DNA from: Fallopia convolvulus
Taxonomy: Eukaryota; Streptophyta; Magnoliopsida; Caryophyllales; Polygonaceae
Assembly: GCA_964016875.1 (NCBI GenBank)
Contig: OZ024733.1
Location: 21,185,324-21,249,323, forward strand
Direction of reading: 5' to 3'
Length of the DNA: 64,000 bases
Part shown: in pieces, positions 55,649-64,000 of the stretch
How positions within the stretch are numbered: the stretch's first letter is position 1
Layout of the letters: every line of letters begins with the position of its first letter
Translations under genes and position numbers: made by a program
Notes under the pieces: model-generated
What the model was told of the DNA's origin: nothing
Seen by the model: the letters and a program-made list of their open reading frames with translations, nothing else
The model's database searches: none

Positions 55649-56967
55649 TCTATGTATATATATAAAAGACGCAAGGAATAAGGCCACCAAGTTGCGCCAC
55701 CTAGGACTTTCCTACGTGTCGTTCTCACGTTAAGCCACCTAGAATCGCCACATAGGATTTTTTATTTTGGGAATTTATATATCTTGAAATTATTTTAGGA
55801 TAATATAGAAATAGGATAAATTAGTCTAGGAAAGATTCTATCTAAAACAAAGATGTTATCTATTATATATTAGGAATTAGGATATATCTAATAGATTTTA
55901 TCTAAAATTAAAATAAATTATAGAATATTAGATATTATGTATTAAGATAGATATATTATTTAGTTTTTCAAATTAAATTTCTATCTATTATATAAAAAAA
56001 TCAAAATTCGGATTTTATTTAAAATTAAAGAAAATTATTTTATCTTTATTTTTTATCTACTTATGTAAAAGATTTATCTTAAATAAAATTTTGATAAAAA
56101 ATAGAACTTTCAATTTAGATAATTACTTGCCTAAATTGACTTTTGATAAAAAAAAAATATGTTATCTTTTCCTTAATTTTCTTTTTGAATCAATATATCT
56201 ATTACTAATAACTAAAGCCGAAGCAATTTTTGCCACCACATTGCACCACATCACCCCTATATTAAGGCTCCGTTCGGCAATGTCAAAAAAATTTCAACTA
56301 CCCCCAAATCAACTACATCAACTACATAATGTACCTCTCCCAACTTTATATTTTTTGCAAAATATCAACTACTATCAACTCCATAAACTCAAATCAACTA
56401 CATCAACTACCCACTGCCGAACGAAGCCTTAGGTTGCAAAATATCCCCCATTTTTCTTCCAAAGATTGTAGTTTTTTATAGTTAATTATGCAAAAAAAGT
56501 TATCTCCAAGTAAACATAAAGATAAAATAATATTTTTAAAAAAAATATCTCCAAATAAAAATAAAAATAAAAATAAAATAATATTAGTATATTTTACCAA
56601 TATAGATAAAAAAAGGACATTATATTTATTATATTTGTAAAAAATAAATTAAAAATAAGAAAAAATATGTACATCGGCACAACAGTTATAACAAGTTAAA
56701 CCTGGTTATGAAATATTGTCAAGGAAAAAGAACAATGTAGATTATTTTATCTTAATAATCTATATTTATCTTCAATTTTAAACTTAATAATCTAGATTTA
56801 ATTTGTTTTATTTGATTTCAAAAACAAAATAACTTTTATACATATTATAGGCAATAAATTACTTACATTAAATTTAATATTATATTTTTCTTTATTAATA
56901 TTTTTTTTATAATATATCTAAAAAAATACCAAGTCATAGTCGTGCAAGGCACTACGGGTACAACTAG
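55649..56967 (+). mobile_element. Non-autonomous Helitron 2 (about 1.3 kb)
   Basis: The start TCTATGTATATATATAAAAG is the same as Helitron 1, preceded by A. The end has an imperfect hairpin around GTCGTGCAAGGCACTAC, then GGGTACAACTAG and T. The first ~250 bp align with Helitron 1 (TTGCGCCACCTAGGA, TACGTGTCGTT). No helicase gene. A 165 bp MITE sits inside. Confidence 0.8.
56265..56429. mobile_element. Small MITE (165 bp) inside Helitron 2
   Basis: The ends AGGCTCCGTTCGGCA and TGCCGAACGAAGCCT are inverted repeats. TA flanks both sides, and TTA/TAG context suggests a PIF/Harbinger or Mariner origin. The inside repeats AATCAACTACATCAACTAC. Confidence 0.7.
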
Positions 56968-58475
56968 TTTTTATTTAAAGATCGTGATTATTTGTCGCTA
57001 GACAATTGATGTATTTCAAAAAAATAATTATTAATTTTTCTAATCAAAACCCCTACAAGATACGAGAATATATGCTAGTTATATATCTAATTTCGCCAAG
57101 CTAATAATACTGGACGGAATTGTTGACATACTTAAATGTTCAAAACCTGAGTCGCGTAACAAACATGCTACAAAGTGAGCCACACTATTACCCGAATGTT
57201 TAACATGAGTACAATTAAATGCTAAAAAAAGTGATAGTTGATGTAATGATGTCTAATGTCCACAATGGCAACCCCGAAATAAGCAAGATTAGATAAAGTA
57301 CTTCTAACATCAAGGATTATTGAGAGTGAATTAGTTTCAGCTTCTGAATGATTAACACCAAACTAGTTCTAAATGAAAATCTTAGTTGTTGTATTTTGCT
57401 CTAAGAAAGTCCATTTAACTCGATCATAAGCTTTTATCATATCCAATTTAAGTCCAAAACAACTCTCGAAACCTTGACTATTAAGCTTCAAATGCGAGAA
57501 GAGTGTTGCTACTGATCAATCGATTAGATACAAGTCACTCAGAGTGTCACTAATAACTGATCCAGGGAAAGGTCGGAATTGATTTGCAAGTGTCTTCGAG
57601 GCAATCTTATACAGAATAGTGCACAAGCTGATAGGTTTATATTCTAGCCTAGTTTTGGGATCCTTGACTTTGGGAATAAGAACAACAATCGTGTGATTCA
57701 CAACCCTTAGATCAAATTCACCCTGCCACCATTGTTGAATATAGAGTGTGGTTCAAACAAAACGAACTCTTATCCTGAAACGAATTCTTATCTTGAAACA
57801 AATGCACTTTTCCTAGTTCGTAATGCACTTTTTTGGATTGCACTTTTTGTATTTTGCAAAGCACTTTTGTATGAAAAGTGCACTACGAATTAGGAAAAGT
57901 GCATTCGTTTCACGTTTTAAGATAAGAATCTATTTCATTTGAACCAAACTCGCTGAATATATTGTACAATATATCTTGCCACCCAATGTGCCAAAATTTC
58001 TAGAAAAATAAGGCATGCATTATGTCAACTCCAGACGCTTTAGTCGGGTACATTTGAAATAAAGCAAACTGAATTTCGTAGTAAGATCAATATCAAAGGC
58101 CGAGTTAATCGTAGGAGTTATCTTTGGTTCCAGTTCCTGCAATCGTAGGAGTTATAGTTGAATCAAGTGAATCCTCTGGTCTAAACAAGGTAGAATAGAA
58201 ATCAACAATCTCAGCTTCAATTTTCTAATCTGTTTGCTTCAGTGTGTCGTCATCAAAACCAAGACGTTGAATGCAATTGGTGGACCAACGTTGCGATACT
58301 TTGTGGTGAAAATATGGAGTGTTCTTCCCTTTCTTGAGATGGATGAGTGGTTTTTTTAGATGGATGAAGGGGTGCTTGAGCAACTCCAAGAGCTTCCCTA
58401 TCTGTATTGATATTTGTATTTTTGGAGAATTTTTTACTTTTTTTGTTTAATAGATTCTCTATCTCATTCTCCAAA
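56968..58475 (-). pseudogene. LINE remnants on the minus strand
   Basis: On the minus strand, 58253-58330 reads TPYFHHKVSQRWSTNCIQRL, matching the segment before the RT in plant LINEs. At 57516-57701, VVLIPKVKDPKTRLEYKPISLC matches the RT. Between and beyond, frames are broken, with a short MITE inserted at 57744-57953. The RT core further downstream is absent or unrecognisable. Confidence 0.65.
57744..57953. mobile_element. MITE (210 bp) with TGAATATA target duplication
   Basis: TGAATATA flanks the insert (57736-57743 and 57954-57961). The ends GAGTGTGGTTCAAA and TTTGAACCAAACTCGC are inverted, and the inside also folds (GTGCACTACGAATTAGG against CCTAGTTCGTAATGCAC). An 8 bp duplication fits hAT. 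Confidence 0.8.
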
Positions 58476-59109
58476 ATGGAGATGGAGAGGGGGGGGGGAG
58501 TGAAGTGTATTCCCTAAATTTGGGGAATTCTCCAAATGTATTTGAAGAATGAATTAATTATGGGTATTATACATGACAACTTAAAATTGGTCATATTAAA
58601 TTTTTTAAAATATTATAAATAATATTAATAATAATAATAATAATAATAAATGTAATATTTTTTAAAATAAGGAAATTGTTGGAGTTGAAGTTAATTTTTT
58701 TTTGGGGGGGGAATATGACTTTTGGACCTTGGTTCCCCATTTTAGATAAAATTATAGAGAAATTGTTAAAGATGCCCTTATACATGAAATGAAAATAAAT
58801 ATTGTTTGTATCTTGTCCATCCCCTAAAAAGTGAAGCCTTAGTTATAACTTTCATTAGATACAAGTAAAATATGATGGGGCATATTTTTCCGTATTATTC
58901 ACAATCCATTTAGGGAGTTGTGTACAACTTGTTCATATTTTTCCTTTGATGTGCGTCAAATCTAGCTTAACGTGTATTAAACCTAGCTTAATGTTCATCA
59001 AAACTAGCTAATTGTACATGAAATTTACTTTTTATAAGGAAAGAATTCGATGTACCAATAGATCAAGAGGCTGAAGCAAATCGGTAGCCGGACAAGCCAG
59101 CAAGAGAGC
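58476..59109. other. AT-rich stretch with an (AAT)n microsatellite
   Basis: No gene is seen. About nine AAT/ATA units lie at 58620-58650, and runs of G occur at 58490 and 58703. ATCTAGCTTAA-like words recur at 58960-59010. Confidence 0.5.
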
Positions 59110-60016
59110 TGATGTGATTCCATCTACCGAGTCAAGGCCCCATGAGTTGAGTGAAGATTCCATCCCTAAAGACAAGCCCAATGTGCACGATAAAGGGGAG
59201 CCAATACTTGGACAAGCAACCAAAGACGATGTTCGAGGCGCTAAGAAGCCGAGTCAAGGAGCCATGCCCTATCTTGGGCGCATCACACGAGCCCTAGCTA
59301 AGTCTATACTAGACAAAATCAAGGAGGAGCTCATGGCTCATAAGTTTCCGATGGCTAATGACGGTGAAGGTTGGAGTTTTATTGTGCTTCACGGTTCTAA
59401 GGTACATTTCTACGGTTAAGGACACTTTATAAGTTTTCGGGATTTTGGGTTAATTTATGTATTTTCCTTAAGTGAGGGGGTTGATTTTGTAAGGCTTTGT
59501 GTTAGGTTTAAGGTCGGCCTCCTCCTCCTCATTTGGGGGAGATTGGACGAAAATACTCTCTTGTTGCTTACTTTTCCTTGCAATTTCAATTCAAGTCTTG
59601 TTCTTGTATTTCGTTCGTTCAATTCTCGTTGTTCAAGTTGTTGGTGAGTAATATCTGACAATTTGGGCATCTTAGTTTGTTTGAGAGCTTGGTGAGTCAT
59701 ATCCAAGTTGTCAAGCATCCATATCCCCTTGTTCTCCCCATTTCGATCCATCATCCATCTCGGTGGTTTCTGCACCCTCTAAGTAAACTCGACATATGTT
59801 TCAATCCACTCATCATCTAGGCCTGACATTTTGAGGGGTTAAACTAGACTCAAATATATAACTTCTCGAATTGGAATCACTCAATTCCGACTTCGGACGA
59901 GGAAGATACAGCCAGTTGAAGACGGGTCAGTTGCGTGGTGTTTGTTGTCGGAATTCCTTGGATTCTCGTGGCGATCTCTTTGCACCATCATCCCCTCCAT
60001 CGATCCGGCCATCAAG

Positions 60017-60029
60017 TGGTATCAGAGCC
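60017..60029 (+). promoter_or_regulatory. Primer-binding site for tRNA-iMet
   Basis: TGGTATCAGAGCC complements the 3' end of plant initiator tRNA-Met and lies 2 bp after the LTR end at 60014. Confidence 0.9.
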
Positions 60030-60617
60030 ACGCAAAGGTATCGCCATCTAAATCTTGTTCCGACCTTGAATTTCCACTTGTTGCAAGTTTTAGGTTCGAA
60101 CTCCTTAGGGCTGCATTGTTGTTGTTGTGCTCGGCCTTGTCCGAATTGTTGTCTTGAATTGTGGCATTTTTGAGTCCTTGAATTGTTGAAGTTCTTGGCT
60201 GAGTTTGATATTCAACCATGGCTGGAAAAACTGCTCAAAAAACGTCCACATAGAACACCAAAAGAGTCTTCAAAAGTTGGTAGTTGAAATGGTGCATTTG
60301 TTGCTTGATTAATGTCTTCCTTTAGTGCTTGATTTAAGTGTGTCTTGCTGAATTTGGCTGAGTAAAAATGTGGGAATGGAGTCCATAATCCAGATTTCTT
60401 TTGACCCCTTTATATCATTACATGCTTGTTGTTGGTTACGGTGCTAGGATACGGGAACGACACTAAGACGAGACATCTTGTGTTGTTGTGTTTGAGCTTT
60501 TCTTGTTCCATTTTGTTGGTCATCTCCTACTTGCAACTTGTCGGATTTTCATCTCGGGCAAGTCTTGGTGATTAATTCGTGTGACCTCTATACCTTGATC
60601 ATTGCCTTGTTTTTACG

Positions 60618-61616
60618 ATGACAGGTGTAGGTGATGACAAGAATAAGGAACAAGTTGAGGAGTCCTCCAACTCGGTGGCTGCCATGTTGCAATCCTTCCA
60701 ACAATCCATGCAACAATCTTTGGAAGCTATGGAGACACGCATGGATGCCTTGGAGCGCCGAATCCTAGGGCTGGACGAGAGGACACAAGTGCCTCAAGTG
60801 GTGAAGATCAAGGAGACACGAGAAGAGGATAAAGGTTCGAGGACGACCCCTTGTAAAGGAGAGGAGACTTCCTTCCAACAAAGAGTGATGAGTGACACAG
60901 AGCAACCAAAAAGAGAGACTCCTTTCCATGGATTGGAACAACTCATTACCATCAAGTGTCCAATAGAATTGATGCACACATTGCAAGAAGAGGAGGAAGT
61001 TGTGGAATTGTCTCCTAAAATCAAGCATCGTCCTACCATCACTCCTAGCTCCATGAACTCGTTGGCGACACCATGGATGGATGCATTTCCTATGATTCCT
61101 TCATGTTTGCCCTTCTTGCTCCATGAGGAGGACGAGGCTGTTTTAGTCACTCCAAGCGGTGATTACATTCCCTTTCTTGTGGAGGCCAAGAAGGATGTCT
61201 TTGTCATGGAGAATGCCACACCAAGGGAGCTAGAAACCCTACCTTCTTTGTTGAGCTCACAAGGCTTGATAGATTCGAGGACGAATCTTTTTGAAGGAGA
61301 GGAGGATGATGTGATTTCATCTACCGAGTCAAGGCCCCATGAGTTGAGTGAAGATTCCATCCCTAAAGACAAGCCCAATGTGCACGATAAAGGGGAGCCA
61401 ATACTTGGACAAGCAACCAAAGACGATGTTCGAGGCGCTAAGAAGCCGAGTCAAGGAGCCATGCCCTATCTTGGGCGCATCACACGAGCCCTAGCTAAGT
61501 ATATACTAGACAAAATCAAGGAGGAGCTCATGACTCATAAGTATCCGATGGCTAATGACGGTGAAGGTTGGAGTTTTATTGTGCTTCACGGTTCTAAGGT
61601 ACATTTCTACGGTTAA
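60618..61616 (+). CDS. Gag-like or accessory ORF ending inside the 3' LTR (332 aa)
   Basis: The protein begins MTGVGDDKNKEQVEESSNSV. Residues about 20-60 form a predicted coiled coil (SFQQSMQQSLEAMETRMDAL). The middle is Pro/Glu-rich. The C-terminal part includes GRITRALAKYILDKIKEEL, a basic helical motif often seen as TRA(R)AK near the end of plant Gypsy ORFs. The polypurine tract is read through, and the last 310 nt (103 codons) lie in the LTR, so the same peptide segment is encoded in the 5' LTR at 59114-59419. I cannot assign an enzyme. It may be a truncated gag-pol remnant. The ORF is fully open, which fits the youth of the element. Confidence 0.6.
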   Translation: MTGVGDDKNKEQVEESSNSVAAMLQSFQQSMQQSLEAMETRMDALERRILGLDERTQVPQVVKIKETREEDKGSRTTPCKGEETSFQQRVMSDTEQPKRETPFHGLEQLITIKCPIELMHTLQEEEEVVELSPKIKHRPTITPSSMNSLATPWMDAFPMIPSCLPFLLHEEDEAVLVTPSGDYIPFLVEAKKDVFVMENATPRELETLPSLLSSQGLIDSRTNLFEGEEDDVISSTESRPHELSEDSIPKDKPNVHDKGEPILGQATKDDVRGAKKPSQGAMPYLGRITRALAKYILDKIKEELMTHKYPMANDGEGWSFIVLHGSKVHFYG

Positions 61617-62216
61617 GGACACTTTATAAGTTTTCGGGATTTCGGGTTAATTTATGTAATTTCCTTAAGTGAGGAGGTTGATTTTGTAAGGCTTTGTGTT
61701 AGGTTTAAGGTCGGCCTCCTCCTCCTCATTTGGGGGAGATTGGACGAAAATACTCTCTTGTTGCTTACTTTTCCTTGCAATTTCAATTCAAGTCTTGTTC
61801 TTGTATTTCGTTCGTTCAATTCTCGTTGTTCAAGTTGTTGGTGAGTAATATCTGACAATTTGGGCATCTTAGTTTGTTTGAGAGCTTGGTGAGTCATATC
61901 CAAGTTGTCAAGCATCCATATCCCCTTGTTCTCCCCATTTCGATCCATCATCCATCTCGGTGGTTTCTGCACCCTCTAAGTAAAATCGACATATGTTTCA
62001 ATCCACTCATCATCTAGGCCTGAAATTTTGAGGGGTTAAACTAGACTCAGATATATAACTTCTCGAATTGGAATCACTCAATTCAGACTTCGTACGAGGA
62101 AGATACAGCCAGTTGAAGACGGGTCAGTTGTGTGGTGTTTGTTGTCGGAATTCCTTGGATTCTCGTGGCGATCTCTTTGCACCATCATCCCCTCCATCGA
62201 TCCGGCCATCAAGAGC

Positions 62217-62942
62217 ACAAGCACATAAAATTCCAATTAAAGTAATAGAAAAACCTAATAGACAATGATAAGCTAATAAAGTATGAGAGGTTCTGTTTTT
62301 ACTACAGATCGACGGTGTTTCTTTCAATAGTGATTGTGCATCATATTCTTAATGAACATTGTAGATCGATTTCAAACTTTTTTAATTTTGTTAACCTTAT
62401 TTATGTGCATGAATAAGGTCTTTGCCTATATATGGTAGTTTAGCATGCACATATTATTAGTTTCGATAAACATGCATAAATAAGATGCACATATGGTTTA
62501 TTATGGTGCACGTACATACATAAATAAGGCATAATTTTCTAGGGTTATTTTGATGCTCATACAGTTGGTTTTGATTCACAAACATAAATTCAGGCACAAG
62601 CACTCAACTAGTTTTGATGCACATTGAGCTAGTTTTAATGCACACACAAGCAAGATGTATTTTTTAGTTATTTTGATGCACACGCGACACATTTTGATGC
62701 ACACAAGACTCGTTTTGATGCACATAGGAATTTTAATTTTGACTACGACTAGTTTTGATTCACAAACACATATCTAAGATTCCAGTTTTGGTGCACATTC
62801 GACCAGCTTTAATGCGTACACGGACAATTTTTATGTACAAACAATTAGTTTTGATACACAAAAAGTCAATTTTGATGCACATCCCACGTGTGTCTCATGT
62901 GTCTATTTTTTCGTAATATATGAGTGATATGCTGAAAATCGT
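62217..62942. repeat. Degenerate repeats of TTTTGATGCACA
   Basis: From about 62550 to 62885, TTTTGATGCACA and variants (TTTTAATGCACA, TTTTGATACACA) recur roughly every 25-35 bp, about ten times. No gene is seen. Confidence 0.65.
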
Positions 62943-64000
62943 TGATGTCATATCAAAAATAAATCTCTAATTACTTAACTAAGTATAGCTAGTAAATTGG
63001 GGTCAAATCCAAGAGAAACAAGTTATTCCTAAGCAAAGGAATTTACCAACTAGAATCGGGGGGTTGATTGATTAATTCTAAAGCAAGTAATTAAACAAAC
63101 AAACAAGAAACAAGTTGTGTTTAAACAATTATGGGGAAACAATTCCATCCACAAATATCCACTTTTGATTTGGTTTATCGATCATCAATTCTTCCTTAAG
63201 TTCTTTCTTTGTTATGATTGTTCCTATCTTGATTTTTAGGTAAACTAACAATCCTACAAGTTTTGATAATTCTTACTACTCCCTCCGTTAAGCTAACCTT
63301 GTCGTTTTAGAGTTTGTCTTAAAAATTAAGAAAATCACTTGATTGACTTAAATATCCTCAATCTTGTTAAGATCTTTTATCTTATTTTGTATAGTTATGT
63401 AAATATTTTTAATTGATAGGGACATTATTAGAAAAAATGGGTTAAAATAAGTCAAACGACAACTTTTATTGAACAAGAAAATCAAGCTCAAAGGACAAGT
63501 TTATCTTAACGGAGGGAGTATTAAACAATCACAATTCAATTTAATAACAGCTTTAAAAACAAGGGTAATTAGGATGCATGTAATATCAAACAACGAGTCA
63601 ATATTCAACGTATAATCAATTCTCTTCTCAATAACTTAGCCATGTGAGTCCTAAGTTAATTAGTTTGCTACTTGGGATTAAGTGTTTCAATGAGAGACGC
63701 ATAAATCCTAGCAATAGATTAATCTCAAACTCAACTAGTTGATCAATTTAAAAGATATCAACACATTCAATCAAGGAATAAGCATAAAGAGAATCAATAA
63801 TAATAATAATCAAAACAATAGAACAAAAGTAGGAATTTTACAACTTACAAATCAAACAACTTCAATTGCAGATGAAACAAGGGAAATTAGTTCTCCATAG
63901 GCATGGAGGCTAGGGTTCTCTCTTAGAATGAAAATCTCAATAAAAGTCTGAAATAATAGAACTTAACCTAAAATAAAGGTCTTAAAGAAACTCAAAATAT
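62943..64000. mobile_element. Divergent Gypsy-type LTR reaching the window edge
   Basis: The build resembles the LTR at 4727-6129: a TGATGTCATATCAAAAAT start, GGGGTCAAATCCAAGAG near 63001 in place of GGGTCGATCCCACAGAG, long AT-rich middle with TCATCAATTC words, and GGCTAGGGTTCTCTC near the right edge, like the CTTGAGAGAAAACCCTAGCC at 5547-5566. A Stowaway MITE is inserted. The far end is beyond the window. Confidence 0.5.
63279..63518. mobile_element. Stowaway-type MITE (240 bp)
   Basis: The ends are CTCCCTCCGTTAAG and CTTAACGGAGGGAG, flanked by TA on both sides. These are the classic Stowaway (Tc1/mariner) ends. The first ~25 bases also pair with the last. Confidence 0.93.

Larger units (their letters stand above)
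59110..62211 (+). mobile_element. Complete non-autonomous LTR retrotransposon (3.1 kb), target duplication AGAGC
   Basis: LTRs at 59110-60014 and 61307-62211 are both 905 bp, start TGATGTGATT and end GGCCATCA. AGAGC flanks both sides (59105-59109 and 62212-62216). The primer site TGGTATCAGAGCC (tRNA-iMet) lies 2 bp after the 5' LTR, and a polypurine tract GAAGGAGAGGAGGA precedes the 3' LTR. By eye the LTRs differ at roughly 13 positions (about 1.5%), so insertion is recent. The only gene is a 332-codon ORF; there is no pol. Confidence 0.95.

Overview
This window looks like nuclear DNA of a flowering plant, most likely a eudicot. It carries a kinesin-14 gene with 19 exons and plant-type introns, a Bet v 1/PR-10 gene, plant telomere-type TTTAGGG repeats, and the usual plant mobile-element families (Copia, Gypsy, LINE, hAT, MULE, Helitron, Stowaway). 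The PR-10 protein resembles the STH-2-like group of asterids, but I cannot name the species.

Only two protein genes look intact: a PR-10 gene (45194-45936, minus, two exons, 160 aa) and a full-length CH-domain kinesin-14 (46764-52588, minus, 19 exons that join in phase into 999 codons plus stop). A degraded second copy of the same PR-10/kinesin block lies at about 14.25-27.4 kb. There PR-10 has a premature stop, and the kinesin has lost most of its motor domain and its last exon and has a frameshift. A hAT MITE, two large foldback structures and a Copia element have also entered this copy. The intact copy supplies the empty sites for the hAT MITE and the Copia insertion, so those boundaries and target-site duplications are well supported.

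Layout from left to right. 0-6.1 kb: a minus-strand Gypsy element (fused gag/3' ORF, tRNA-Asp primer site, 1.4 kb LTR) whose leader holds a second Gypsy LTR. 6.1-11.4 kb: an LTR element with a putative-plant-transposon-protein ORF, split by a 1.44 kb solo LTR, and its 3' LTR. 11.4-14.2 kb: a LINE with in-frame stops. 14.2-27.4 kb: the degraded PR-10/kinesin block. 27.4-29.3 kb: old repeats. 29.3-34.8 kb: a plant-mobile-domain (PMD) gene fragment converging on a Mutator-type transposase gene with an OTU protease domain, with telomere-like repeats between them. 35.3-40.8 kb: remnants of host-like exons, including one of xylulose kinase, interrupted by a small solo LTR and a degraded Gypsy element. 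41.2-43.0 kb: a dense TGATGACA array with six 153-179 bp repeats. 43.8-44.6 kb: FAR1-like and LINE fragments. 45.2-52.6 kb: the intact PR-10 and kinesin genes. 53.4-57.0 kb: two non-autonomous Helitrons. 57.0-58.5 kb: LINE fragments with a MITE. 59.1-62.2 kb: a young, complete non-autonomous LTR element with two 905 bp LTRs and an AGAGC duplication. 62.3-64.0 kb: degenerate repeats, then another Gypsy-like LTR containing a Stowaway MITE.

Nothing here convincingly forms a new biological system. The observations most worth checking are an AT-AC (U12-type) intron in the kinesin motor domain, the paired intact and decayed PR-10/kinesin blocks, the MULE that pairs an OTU-bearing transposase with a PMD gene, and the TGATGACA array.
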